The translations under genes and the position numbers were made by a program. Below the pieces are notes generated by a model. That model was given only the letters and a program-made list of their open reading frames with translations, did no database searches and was not told where the DNA came from. Below, in pieces: positions 1 through 7,864 of a stretch of DNA of 22,797 nucleotides. This DNA comes from a virus. The first letter of the stretch is position 1, and each line of letters begins with the position of its first letter. The stretch spans positions 1-22,797 of IMG/VR virus record IMGVR_UViG_3300032294_000887. The stretch is one strand, 5' to 3'.

Positions 1-432
1 AGAGGAAATCATGGTGCTCAACTCAATGACTTCGGTGCTGGCCTGAGAATCAAGGACGGCATGTCTGTCAATAAGCCGCAACGCCCCCAGAACATGCACG
101 AACTCCCTGAAGGCAAGCCGCAGGGTGGCGACTACATGACCAAGGGCGACAATTACATCACCAAGCCCCTCGGTGGAGAGATGAACAAATCTCCGTTCAA
201 CGCCAAGGAGTACTACAAGGGCGACATTAAATCCGCCGTTAAGAGCACCAAGTCCAAGTTCACCTTGAACGACGCTGATATCGCAATTGGCCTTGCTGGT
301 GCAACTGGTGCTGGAATCGGCGAAGCCATCAATTACGGCATGGACCAGTCCTACAAGCAGGGTGTTCAGTCCCAACAGCAGGCCCAGTCCTACTGGACCA
401 ACAAGAAGAACGCTGACAGAGGCGGCAAGTAA
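1..432 (+). CDS. Unrecognised small protein, probably continuing from left of the window
   Basis: The frame is open from base 1 with no stop before TAA at 430-432. The first 20 codons look coding (many GAC, GGT, GCT, ATC and AAG), so I read this as the C-terminal part of a larger gene. The alternative is a complete 123-residue protein starting at ATG 61, which has AAGGA a few bases upstream. The visible part is polar and Lys/Gln-rich. One glycine-rich hydrophobic stretch (about residues 76-95 counted from Met61, IAIGLAGATGAGIGEAINYG) could insert in a membrane, like those in the internal virion proteins further right. The tail is Gln-rich and basic. It sits 12 bases before the next gene in a dense virion operon, so a virion or packaging role is an inference. 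I do not recognise the family. Confidence 0.7.
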   Translation, partial: RGNHGAQLNDFGAGLRIKDGMSVNKPQRPQNMHELPEGKPQGGDYMTKGDNYITKPLGGEMNKSPFNAKEYYKGDIKSAVKSTKSKFTLNDADIAIGLAGATGAGIGEAINYGMDQSYKQGVQSQQQAQSYWTNKKNADRGGK

Positions 433-444
433 GCCGTAGCCCAC

Positions 445-1101
445 ATGGCGGAAGACGATAAATACGTTCCGTCAGAAGGGAACTACAAGTTGGACCCGAC
501 GGACCCAGTTTTTGCTGAGGACCCTAGGGTGCTCCAGCGTTATGTCATGTTCAAGGGGCTCGCCGCAGAGAAAGAACTATTCGACCTTGAAAACGAGAAA
601 GCCAACAGAAAGTTCCAAGCAGACAGGAAAGCCGCCTTCGATGAAGAATACGAAACCGATTCTGACGGGACAGTAAGAACTAAGGGGTACTGGCAGACAA
701 AGGGCGGTCAGGCCACGGCAAAAACTAGGGCCGCAAGGGCTCACATCACTGAACGTACTTGGGGCAAGTACAACAGAGGGGAGACGCAGGACATGTATGG
801 GAAAAGAAAGGCGACCCCCATGCGTCAAGCACAGATACAGCCGCCGAAAAAAAAGTCAGACATTCACAAATCAATGTCTCCCACCTACGGACAAATCACT
901 CTCGGAAAGTTCGGTGAAACAGCGGCTGGTCCTGTGGCTAGTGGATTATTGCCTTGGATTTCAAGATTTAACCCTAGCGTATGCGGTCCAATGAGGGTTG
1001 CGGCTTTCAATAACTATGGAGGCGTAATTCAGTCCAACGCACAAGAGGCGGCGAACAACGGATTCCCCATCAATTTAGAAGACACTTGGGGTAAAGCCTG
1101 A
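445..1101 (+). CDS. Unrecognised protein upstream of the large terminase
   Basis: A 218-residue protein. The N-terminal half is strongly charged and probably helical (residues about 40-70 rich in Glu, Lys and Arg), the middle is basic with a PPKKKS stretch, and the C-terminal third is more hydrophobic and Gly/Pro-rich (GKFGETAAGPVASGLLPW). Its stop overlaps the terminase start by one base (TGATG), so the two are probably translationally coupled. The place directly before the large terminase is where a small terminase often lies. I see no helix-turn-helix here, and a winged-helix candidate occurs on the other side of the terminase gene. It could equally be the last virion gene of the preceding cassette. 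No Shine-Dalgarno is evident before ATG 445. The function is unknown and the coding call is firm. Confidence 0.8.
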   Translation: MAEDDKYVPSEGNYKLDPTDPVFAEDPRVLQRYVMFKGLAAEKELFDLENEKANRKFQADRKAAFDEEYETDSDGTVRTKGYWQTKGGQATAKTRAARAHITERTWGKYNRGETQDMYGKRKATPMRQAQIQPPKKKSDIHKSMSPTYGQITLGKFGETAAGPVASGLLPWISRFNPSVCGPMRVAAFNNYGGVIQSNAQEAANNGFPINLEDTWGKA

Positions 1102-2729
1102 TGGCATTCGAGAAAGAAACAGTCTGCGGCATCGAACTGACCAAGCACCCAGTCATCAAGATGCCATCTGAAGCCGAAGTCTTGGACTTGGCTCAGGAAT
1201 TAGGCCCTGAAGCGGCTACGGAAATCCTCAAGAGGCGTGAGGAAAAGATTAGGGCAGAGCAGAACGACCCCTACAGGCATGGCTACGAGCCAGATAGTTG
1301 GGCTGAAGCCGACAAACTGCTCATGTCTGGAAACGAACTGCTAATCATGGGCGGCAATCGTGCAGGCAAGACGGAATACGCCGCCAAGCGTGTGATGCAG
1401 TTGCTGTGCTCCAGACCAGAAAGCCGTGTCTGGTGCCTGCATACGACCTCTCAGACATCCATCCAGATGCAACAGGCGGTCATCTGGAAGTACATGCCCC
1501 CAGAGTTCAAGAACGCCAAGAAGACCAAGGTAACGAACATTCAGTATTCTCAGAAAAACGGATTTACCGACGCCACGTTTGTCCTTCCCAACCGCTCCCA
1601 AATCTTCTTCATGAACTATGGTCAGGAGAAGAAGGTTATCGAGGGCGGTGAACCCGACTTTATCTGGTGCGACGAACTTGTGCCGCAGGACTGGATTGAG
1701 ACGCTACGCTACCGACTAGTCACCCGCTCTGGTAAGATGATTCTTACCTTCACGCCTATCACTGGCTTCACGCCCGTCGTCAAGGACTACGTCGCAGGGT
1801 GCAGAATCAAGAAAACGCTCTTTGCAGACCTTCTGCCAGATACACAGAATGTCCCAAGCATCCCCAAGGGGCACATGCCCTACGTTGCAGAATGCAGCAA
1901 GGGTTCGGCCAATGTAATCTGGTTTCATTCAATCCTCAACAAATACTCTCCCTTCGAACAAATCAAGTTAGCACTTCGGGGAAGAGGTCCCTATGAGGTT
2001 AAAATCCGTGCATACGGCTGGGCTGAGTCCCTTTCGGGCTCCCAGTTCCCGAGATTTGGGGAAGCCTGCATCATTCCAGACGAACACATTCCCGACGAAG
2101 GCACCAACTACATGGCCGTTGACCCCGCTGGGGCCAGAAACTGGTTCATGCTGTGGATGCGTGTAATGCCAGACGGCAACAAGTTCATCTACAGAGAATG
2201 GCCAGACATTAGCATGGGGGAGTGGGCGATGGCTGGAGAGAAGCACGACGGAAAGTCTGGCCCAGCCCAGCGTCAAGGTGCTGGCATGGGATTGGACGAA
2301 ATAAAGGCCCACATTCTCAACCTCGAACAGGGGGAAGTGATTGCAGACAGGTACATCGACCCCCGTGCTGGCGGAACGACCATCATCCAGAAGGAGGGCG
2401 GAACAACCCTAATTCAACTGCTGGATGACGGGGAGAACCCGATGTACTTTACACCTGCCGCTGGACTGAGGCTGGAAGAAGGAATCTCAATCATCAATGA
2501 CTGGTTTGCCTATGACCCTAATCAGGAAATCTCCATGGTGAACCTCCCGAAACTTTTCATCTCCGAAAAATGCCACAACCTGATTTGGTGCCTTAGGGAA
2601 TGGACTGGCCTAGACGCCGAAAAGGGGGCCAGCAAGGACCCCATTGACACTCTCAGGTATCTGGCAGTCATGGACCCGATGTATGGCGGCTCCGAATCAT
2701 ACAAGGCAATCGGAGGAGGCTCTTACTAA
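1101..2729 (+). CDS. terL: Terminase large subunit (packaging ATPase and nuclease)
   Basis: A 542-residue packaging motor that drives genome translocation into the procapsid through the portal and cuts the DNA. The N-terminal ATPase shows a Walker A P-loop, GGNRAGKT (84-91), a Walker B with catalytic acid, FIWCDE (187-192), and a coupling-type motif, LTFTPITG (215-222). The C-terminal RNase H-type nuclease shows acidic residues in the expected order: YMAVDP (Asp341), YIDPR (Asp420) and KDPIDTLRYL (Asp513 or Asp516). The length is normal for the family. The start is fixed by the one-base overlap with the preceding stop. The gene is followed after one base by a small winged-helix gene and then the portal, a typical packaging order. 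The motifs are directly visible. The packaging strategy (cos, pac or repeats) cannot be judged here. Confidence 0.96.
   Translation: MAFEKETVCGIELTKHPVIKMPSEAEVLDLAQELGPEAATEILKRREEKIRAEQNDPYRHGYEPDSWAEADKLLMSGNELLIMGGNRAGKTEYAAKRVMQLLCSRPESRVWCLHTTSQTSIQMQQAVIWKYMPPEFKNAKKTKVTNIQYSQKNGFTDATFVLPNRSQIFFMNYGQEKKVIEGGEPDFIWCDELVPQDWIETLRYRLVTRSGKMILTFTPITGFTPVVKDYVAGCRIKKTLFADLLPDTQNVPSIPKGHMPYVAECSKGSANVIWFHSILNKYSPFEQIKLALRGRGPYEVKIRAYGWAESLSGSQFPRFGEACIIPDEHIPDEGTNYMAVDPAGARNWFMLWMRVMPDGNKFIYREWPDISMGEWAMAGEKHDGKSGPAQRQGAGMGLDEIKAHILNLEQGEVIADRYIDPRAGGTTIIQKEGGTTLIQLLDDGENPMYFTPAAGLRLEEGISIINDWFAYDPNQEISMVNLPKLFISEKCHNLIWCLREWTGLDAEKGASKDPIDTLRYLAVMDPMYGGSESYKAIGGGSY
2712..2719 (+). promoter_or_regulatory. 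Shine-Dalgarno for the small winged-helix gene
   Basis: GGAGGAGG lies inside the last codons of the terminase gene, 11 bases before ATG 2731. It is one of only two strong Shine-Dalgarno sequences in the window. It supports ATG 2731 as the start rather than the in-frame ATG at 2644 inside the terminase gene. Confidence 0.6.
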
Positions 2730-2730
2730 A

Positions 2731-2943
2731 ATGCTCCCTAAAGAAACACCCCCGTTACTCAGGCTTGCTGACGCCGCCCGAGTGTTCAACTTGTCAAAGT
2801 CCACCCTGCTTAGGCTTCGCAACAGCGGAGCAATCAAGACTTTCAAGACCCTTGGAGGACAGCACATGTACTTCAGGGACGAAATCCTAGACTTCATCAA
2901 ACTTAACACCAATGAACTTCAAAAGCCCGACTCCTCACGCTGA
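2731..2943 (+). CDS. Small winged helix-turn-helix DNA-binding protein (MerR/excisionase type)
   Basis: A 70-residue protein that is almost entirely one DNA-binding domain. Residues about 10-30 (LRLADAARVFNLSKSTLLRL) form the helix-turn-helix. The following NSGAIKTFKTLGGQHMYFRD carries the wing with the conserved basic/aromatic pattern of the MerR/excisionase/BldC class, and a last helix follows (EILDFIKL). The start is one base after the terminase stop. The C-terminal 32 bases overlap the portal gene in another frame. Known relatives act as transcription regulators, excisionases or the DNA-binding part of small terminases (lambda Nu1 has a winged helix of this general type). Given its place between terL and portal, a role in recognising packaging DNA is a reasonable inference; a late-gene regulator is the alternative. 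Confidence 0.85.
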   Translation: MLPKETPPLLRLADAARVFNLSKSTLLRLRNSGAIKTFKTLGGQHMYFRDEILDFIKLNTNELQKPDSSR

Positions 2944-5146
2944 TAAACTAGCGTACCACGCAGAGAAGCCAGACATCGAACTGCTTCTCACCGAATACCA
3001 GAGGTCCGCCTTCCACGGAACCATGGTATCGAAGATGAACTACGCCGACGACATCAGGCTCACCAGATGGACTGGCCAGACCGATGACGGCAAAAAGCAC
3101 TCTTGGGCTCGTCCCGACGGAGACCCTGCCTTCCCGTTCGAAGGTGCTTCTGATGTTAGAATCAGACTTGTTGATAGACTCATTAATGACCAGAAAGCCC
3201 TTCTGCTTACGGCATACAAGGGTTGCACACTCAAGGTTGGCGGAACTGAAATCAATGACACCATGTCCGCCGCATCAGCCACAACGCTCATGCGTTGGAT
3301 GGTCGAAACAAAGATTAAGAATGAGTTGCACAAGGAGGCGGAACTGGCCGCAGACTACGCTCTTACTTACGGCTGGTCCGTAGTTCAGGTCACTTGGGAG
3401 CAACAGATGGGCACTAGAATCAACAGCATGAAACTGGATGAACTCCAGAACATGGCCATGGCAGAGGCACAGTCTGGAACCCAGAACGAAGGAACCATTG
3501 GAAAGTTGCTCAACGCCATCTTGGACCCCAAGAAGGAAGACTACGCACTCGCAGTGCTGAAAGACGTCATGCCTCAGATGAAGCAAAGAGACATGAAGAA
3601 ATTCATCAAAGGCATGAGAGAGAACGGCCTCGGAGAAATCCCAGAGGTCTACATTCAGAAAAACCTCCCACACGTCGAAGCACTTAAGCCCTTCGACGAA
3701 GTTTGCTTCCCACCAGAGACGGCTGACCTGCAAAAGGCCCGTGTCATTTTCCGCAGGCAATACATGACTGAGGTTGAACTTCGCTCCACCGCAAAAATTG
3801 CTGGATGGAATGATGAATGGGTGGAAAAGGCCGTGAACAGCATGGGTAATCACTACTACTTTAATGACCCCAACCTGATTCCCACCACTACGATGCTCAA
3901 CTCGAACATCGAAAGAGGCAACAACCTCATCGAGGTCGTCTGGGCTTACTACAGGCAGTTGGACGCAAACGACGTCCCTGCAATCTACTACACTGTCTTC
4001 AACCCTCATTGCGGTGCGGACATGTACGCCAAGCAGGACATTCTCAACTACGCCCACGGGGAGTACCCGTTCGTAGAATACAGACGTGAAAGAAACCGCA
4101 GAGCAGTTGCAGAATCCAGAGGCATTCCAGAAATCAATAAGACCGAACAGGACGAGGTTAAGGCCCAGCACGACGCAATCAGGGATAGAACCGCATTTGA
4201 GGTCCTGCCTCCCGTCAAGGTGGTCAAGCGTATCGGTGCCCTTAATCGCATCGCCCCCGCTCAGGTGCTCCCTGTTTCCAACAAGGACGATTACACTTGG
4301 CTCGAATCCCCGAGAGGCGACGCTGGCATGGCTTTCCAAGTCATCCAGCAGGTCGAGCAGAACTTGGGTAACTACTACGGATTTGCCGTCGGTGAACTTA
4401 TAGACCCCCAGAAGGTGCAGATGCTCAAGCAACTTCAGGTGGACGGCTGGCTCATGTTCTGGAACAGGGTCTACACCCAGATGTTCTCGCTCAGCCTTCA
4501 GTTCATGTCGGAGGAGGAAATCATCCGCATCACTGGTAGCCCCCTCAAGCAGGGCATGTCGGACATCCATAGCCAGTTTGATTTCAACGTACGCTTTGAC
4601 GTTCGTGACACTGACCCAGAATTTGTCCAAAAGAAACTGGAAGCCATTATCAAGACTGTGGTGCCGCTTGATAGCGGAGGCATCATCGACAGAAATAAGT
4701 TGGTCAAACTAGTCATTGAGTCCATCAGCCCTGACGCCGCCCGAGAACTGGTCATCGACCAAGCCACGGCCTCCCAGAAACTGTACAAGGACGTCGTTAG
4801 CGACATCGGAATGATGATGCTTGGCAACGAAGCGTTGTACACCGAGATGGACCCTGCCGCCTCAAGCAAGATGCAGTTCGCTCAAGACATTATGTCTAAG
4901 AATCCGAAGGCCCAGCAGGCCCTACAGAGCGACAGAATCTTCCAAATCCTGTTTGAGAACTACACCAAGCAGTTGCAGTTCTCCATCGACCAAGAAAAGA
5001 ACAAGCAAATCGGCAGAATCGGCGTATCTCCCGCTTCTGAGGAGATTCAGAAGGAGATGGGCGAGGTTCAGGCACAGCAACAGGCTACTCCCCCACCCCA
5101 GCAGACCCAAAACACGACCATTAACGTCAACACACCCATCGCATGA
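2912..5146 (+). CDS. Portal protein (podovirus type)
   Basis: A 744-residue protein immediately after the packaging genes and before scaffold and capsid, the canonical place of the portal, which forms the dodecameric DNA gate at one capsid vertex. The length matches the large portals of P22- or N4-like podoviruses rather than the shorter siphovirus ones. The sequence is mixed alpha/beta with an Asn/Asp-rich N terminus, a long helical middle (about residues 140-260), and a Gln/Pro-rich low-complexity tail (QAQQQATPPPQQTQ) that could be a flexible barrel extension. There is no Shine-Dalgarno, and the start overlaps the upstream gene by 32 bases. Met38 or Met42 are alternative starts, but they would discard coding-like sequence. 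The assignment rests on size, context and general sequence character, not on a catalytic motif. A 451-codon antisense open frame over it is a shadow. Confidence 0.88.
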   Translation: MNFKSPTPHADKLAYHAEKPDIELLLTEYQRSAFHGTMVSKMNYADDIRLTRWTGQTDDGKKHSWARPDGDPAFPFEGASDVRIRLVDRLINDQKALLLTAYKGCTLKVGGTEINDTMSAASATTLMRWMVETKIKNELHKEAELAADYALTYGWSVVQVTWEQQMGTRINSMKLDELQNMAMAEAQSGTQNEGTIGKLLNAILDPKKEDYALAVLKDVMPQMKQRDMKKFIKGMRENGLGEIPEVYIQKNLPHVEALKPFDEVCFPPETADLQKARVIFRRQYMTEVELRSTAKIAGWNDEWVEKAVNSMGNHYYFNDPNLIPTTTMLNSNIERGNNLIEVVWAYYRQLDANDVPAIYYTVFNPHCGADMYAKQDILNYAHGEYPFVEYRRERNRRAVAESRGIPEINKTEQDEVKAQHDAIRDRTAFEVLPPVKVVKRIGALNRIAPAQVLPVSNKDDYTWLESPRGDAGMAFQVIQQVEQNLGNYYGFAVGELIDPQKVQMLKQLQVDGWLMFWNRVYTQMFSLSLQFMSEEEIIRITGSPLKQGMSDIHSQFDFNVRFDVRDTDPEFVQKKLEAIIKTVVPLDSGGIIDRNKLVKLVIESISPDAARELVIDQATASQKLYKDVVSDIGMMMLGNEALYTEMDPAASSKMQFAQDIMSKNPKAQQALQSDRIFQILFENYTKQLQFSIDQEKNKQIGRIGVSPASEEIQKEMGEVQAQQQATPPPQQTQNTTINVNTPIA

Positions 5147-5388
5147 TGTCTGAAGAACGTAAGAAAATCATCAAGTCATTCCAATTCAGGACGCCTGAGG
5201 GCGAAGACCTTTACAAGAGCGTCTTGGTCGTATGCGACTTGGCCCTACAGATTGAGATGTCTAAGGTTATGTCGGCAAACACAGTCGGGGAGGCCAGAAT
5301 TCACTCCGCTGGGCGACTTGACGCCATCAATGACATGCTCCTAGAGATTCAAAGACTCAGGGAAGAGGCCAGAGCAGACCAGTCTTAA
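5143..5388 (+). CDS. Small unrecognised protein between portal and scaffold
   Basis: An 81-residue protein starting with two Met codons (ATG 5143 and ATG 5146), overlapping the portal stop TGA by 4 or 1 bases, so translation is probably coupled to portal. It is mainly helical: a basic N terminus (SEERKKIIKSFQ), a central region with LVVCDLALQIEMSKVM, and an amphipathic C-terminal helix (DAINDMLLEIQRLREEAR) likely to form a coiled coil. There is no signal peptide or membrane segment. Small proteins in this position in podoviruses are often minor head or assembly factors, but no family is recognised here. The gene is followed by the only real intergenic gap in the window. Confidence 0.8.
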   Translation: MMSEERKKIIKSFQFRTPEGEDLYKSVLVVCDLALQIEMSKVMSANTVGEARIHSAGRLDAINDMLLEIQRLREEARADQS

Positions 5389-5489
5389 GGGAAAAGCGAC
5401 TCAAAGCGTTGCGGGAGCCTCGCCACGCTTGCTGGCCAAGTAAAAATAGAGTCAACTTCCAACGCTTCTGGGAGCACTAAACCCTGACT
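5389..5489 (+). other. Intergenic region before the scaffold gene
   Basis: This 101-base stretch is the longest non-coding segment in the window. All other junctions are 14 bases or less. It holds the hairpin at 5406-5428 and, further right, a second GGGAGC word (5470-5475) that repeats the one inside the hairpin (5412-5417) in a partly similar context. I see no convincing -35/-10 pair and no T-tract after the hairpin. Its place in front of scaffold and capsid, which must be made in large amounts, makes it the best candidate for a regulatory site such as a promoter, an RNA-processing site or an attenuator. Confidence 0.45.
5406..5428 (+). other. Hairpin in the pre-scaffold gap
   Basis: The arms 5406-5415 (GCGTTGCGGG) and 5419-5428 (CTCGCCACGC) pair with one mismatch (T5410/C5424) and one G-U pair, leaving a three-base AGC loop. 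The stem is GC-rich and should be stable in RNA. It is followed by TTGCTGG rather than a T run, so it does not look like a standard intrinsic terminator. It could be an RNase processing site, a partial terminator or a stabilising structure at the 5' end of the capsid transcript. Confidence 0.45.
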
Positions 5490-6497
5490 ATGGAAGAAAA
5501 CACCAATCAGCCTAACGCTGACCTCGAACTTGGGACCGAGGTTAATCCCCCCATGACTGATAGCAACTCCGAGGTGACACCCGACTCTTCGGCTAACGAC
5601 AAACTCGCTGATTTCTTCATGCGAGCCTTATCTGACGGGCAGATGAAAGCGGAGAGCGGTAACTCCGAAACCAAAGACACTGAAGCAGAGGCAGAGGAAC
5701 CGACGCAAGAGATTGCGGAAGAACCACAAGCCGAAGCGACCACGGAAGCAGAAACCGATGATGTTCGTCAGGACTACGACGATACTCCTAAGGGGGTTCA
5801 GAAGCGTCTTAACAAACTAACGGCTCTGAGACGTGAAGCAGAGGAACGTGCAAAGAAACTCGAAGAAGAACTCGAGTCTATCAAGCGTCAACAGGCCACT
5901 CCTACCAAACCCGTTACAAATAACCCTTATGCGGAGATGGACACGGAGGAAAAACTCAAGGCCGAGTACGATAGGCAGAGACAGATTCGACTTTTCTGCG
6001 AACGTTACCCAGACGGATACTACGACGAAAGTAACTACGAAAAGAATGTCTCCAAGGACGAGATTGCCAAAGCGAAGGTAGCGGCACTCAGAGCCATGGA
6101 GGAGTTCCTGCCTCAACAGGCTCAGTACATCAATAGCACGAAGGAATACAAGAATCTGGCTCGCAAGGAGTTCCCTTGGCTAGATGACCCTACTGACAGC
6201 CGTGCATCGGCGGCCAGAAAGTTCATCGACGCAGTGCCCGAAATCAAGAAGTTCCCCGACTATGAGATTTACGCCGCCCAGTTGGCTATGGGTATGGTTT
6301 CATACAATACCCAGAAAAAGAACGCCAAGAACTTCGTAAGCAACCCAGTCGTACAGGTCCAGCCCGTGCAAACTTCGTCCGCCCCCCGTCCCACCATGCG
6401 TGTCGATGAGGTTCAGGCCAAGCAAAGCATGGAACGCTTCAGACGTTCAGGCTCAGTCGATGACCTCGCAGAAGTGTTTAAGAGTAAGTTCATCTAA
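5490..6497 (+). CDS. Scaffolding protein
   Basis: A 335-residue protein directly before the major capsid gene, the standard position of the scaffold that guides procapsid assembly and then leaves. The N-terminal 95 residues are very acidic and low in complexity (many Glu, Thr, Ala; for example EAEAEEPTQEIAEEPQAEA). A heptad-like charged coiled coil follows (about residues 105-135, LTALRREAEERAKKLEEELE), then a helical middle. The protein ends in a basic helix-forming segment (MERFRRSGSVDDLAEVFKSK), similar in character to scaffold C termini that bind the coat protein. No Shine-Dalgarno lies close to the ATG. The assignment is from context and composition, which agree well. Confidence 0.85.
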   Translation: MEENTNQPNADLELGTEVNPPMTDSNSEVTPDSSANDKLADFFMRALSDGQMKAESGNSETKDTEAEAEEPTQEIAEEPQAEATTEAETDDVRQDYDDTPKGVQKRLNKLTALRREAEERAKKLEEELESIKRQQATPTKPVTNNPYAEMDTEEKLKAEYDRQRQIRLFCERYPDGYYDESNYEKNVSKDEIAKAKVAALRAMEEFLPQQAQYINSTKEYKNLARKEFPWLDDPTDSRASAARKFIDAVPEIKKFPDYEIYAAQLAMGMVSYNTQKKNAKNFVSNPVVQVQPVQTSSAPRPTMRVDEVQAKQSMERFRRSGSVDDLAEVFKSKFI

Positions 6498-6511
6498 TCC
6501 AAAAAACTATC
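6498..6511 (+). promoter_or_regulatory. Major capsid gene leader without a Shine-Dalgarno
   Basis: Only 14 bases separate the scaffold stop from the capsid ATG, reading TCCAAAAAACTATC. There is no purine-rich GGAGG-like word here or in the codons just upstream. The A-rich leader may support initiation through an unstructured, S1-type mechanism. This is notable for what should be the most highly translated virion gene. Confidence 0.5.
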
Positions 6512-7864
6512 ATGGCTTCCCTATTCGAAAGACAGTTCCAGAATCAGCGTCCCCTTCAGGGTGCTAGAGTCGGTATCAGAGAAGAACTCTCTGACCTCAT
6601 CGCCAACGTCGATGCCAAGGACACGCCCATCACCTCGATGGCCAAGCGTGGTTCTAAACCCGGAAATACGACGTTCAGATGGCAGGTTGACCGCCACCCC
6701 GACCCCTCCATTGAACTCGGCGTTCTCGATGGTGCTGACGTTGACCCTACCTCCCCCGCCACCAACCCTGCCTTCAAGCAGTACACCCTCGGCTACAGAG
6801 AAGAAGTGGAAAACAACATCCACATGTTCCGCAGAGCCGTTCACGTGTCTAACCTGACGCAGGACATCCTCAACATCGCTGGTGTTAAGGACGAACTCAG
6901 CCGCCAGTTGGGCAAGGCCACCATCGACCTTAAGCGTTCGATGGAAATGACCTTTACCTCTGACATCCTCCCCGCCATCGACGATGGTGCGACCCCGTAT
7001 CGCACCCGCTGTCTCACGGCTTGGATTAAGAACGACCTCCTTGGTGCCACCACCAACGTTCAGGCCAAGTACGGCTCCCAGAACCAGTCCATCCGCCCTG
7101 TCGGTGAAAACTTCCGCACCCCGTCCTCGTCTATCGTGGGCACTGGCGAAAGCGTTGACCAACTCGGTGAAAACACTGTTCAGGACCTCATGACCTCGGT
7201 CTACGAGCAGACTGGTCAGTTCAAGAACCACGAAGCCGTCGTTGGCACTGCCCTCAAGCGTCAGTTCACCAACCTCGTCTACACCAAGGCTTCCCCCGCC
7301 ATGGAGTCCAGAATCACGAACAACAGAGATGCCAACTCCGACAGCATCAAGGTGTCCGTGGACTACTTCGAGGGCGATTTCGGTAAGTTGGCCCTTATCC
7401 CGACCCAGTTCCTCCATGCGGGTGTCAACCCCTACCGCATCGAAGACACTGGCTCTGGCTCTACTGGTGCCTCCTACACCGCCACTGGTCGCTACGCCGT
7501 CTATGATGGCATCACCGCCGCTGGCAACCTCGTCTGGCTCAAGGACGCTACCACCAATAAGTTCGAAAGAGTCGCCGTCGGCACCGCTAATGCCGTCCCT
7601 GCTCGTTTCGCTACCGAAGCCGAAGCCAAGGTCTACGTCAACCTCCACGCCAACAACGCTAAGACCAAGGGCTTCATCATCCCGTGGGACATGCTTGAAA
7701 TCCGCTACGGCGGCAACATCGCTCAGGTCCGTGAACTGACCGAAAACGGCGGTGGTCCTCGCAGAATGATGGAAGCGATGGCGGCTCTGGTCGTCCAGTC
7801 GCCCCTGACGTTCGGCATGCTGGACTACAAGGCGGCTAACTCCAACGGCGGTCTGCTCTCGTAA
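6512..7864 (+). CDS. Major capsid protein (HK97 fold, SU10/DUF5309-like)
   Basis: A 450-residue coat protein placed right after the scaffold. The N-terminal pattern REELSDLIANVDAKDTPITS followed by a NTTFRWQVD strand matches my memory of the SU10-type/DUF5309 major capsid family. A GYREEVENNIHMFRRAVHVS segment and a long helix (LSRQLGKATIDLKRSMEM) also fit an E-loop and spine-helix arrangement of the HK97 fold; this mapping is an inference. Codon use is more biased than in its neighbours (GCC, ATC, CTC, GAC, TTC), as expected for high expression. That bias leaves a 486-codon antisense open frame, which is not a gene. The gene contains the only CCGG and the only Pro-Gly in the window (6660-6663). 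The role is firm; the exact family name is less so. Confidence 0.92.
   Translation: MASLFERQFQNQRPLQGARVGIREELSDLIANVDAKDTPITSMAKRGSKPGNTTFRWQVDRHPDPSIELGVLDGADVDPTSPATNPAFKQYTLGYREEVENNIHMFRRAVHVSNLTQDILNIAGVKDELSRQLGKATIDLKRSMEMTFTSDILPAIDDGATPYRTRCLTAWIKNDLLGATTNVQAKYGSQNQSIRPVGENFRTPSSSIVGTGESVDQLGENTVQDLMTSVYEQTGQFKNHEAVVGTALKRQFTNLVYTKASPAMESRITNNRDANSDSIKVSVDYFEGDFGKLALIPTQFLHAGVNPYRIEDTGSGSTGASYTATGRYAVYDGITAAGNLVWLKDATTNKFERVAVGTANAVPARFATEAEAKVYVNLHANNAKTKGFIIPWDMLEIRYGGNIAQVRELTENGGGPRRMMEAMAALVVQSPLTFGMLDYKAANSNGGLLS

Noticed and set aside
11-46. ATG at 11 preceded by AGAGGAAATC, resembling a ribosome binding site and start
   Set aside because: It opens only 11 codons before TGA at 44-46, out of frame with the coding-like frame that runs from base 1 to 432.
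445-1101. Small terminase assigned to the gene directly upstream of terL
   Set aside because: The position fits but no DNA-binding helix-turn-helix can be seen, so I left it as unrecognised and noted the winged-helix gene as the better candidate.
2644-2943. A longer 99-residue version of the winged-helix gene starting inside terL
   Set aside because: The extra 29 residues are the terminase codons read in another frame. ATG 2731 has GGAGGAGG upstream and follows the terminase stop directly.
3275-4630. A 451-codon minus-strand open frame over the portal gene
   Set aside because: It is antisense to a gene with clear context and tight junctions. The composition (Val, Leu, His, Asp) is what the complement of the portal codons gives, and there is no start signal or motif.
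5406-5445. Hairpin as an intrinsic terminator, or TTGCTG/TAAAAAT as a promoter
   Set aside because: No T-tract follows the stem, and the two promoter-like words are only six bases apart, far from the usual 16-18.
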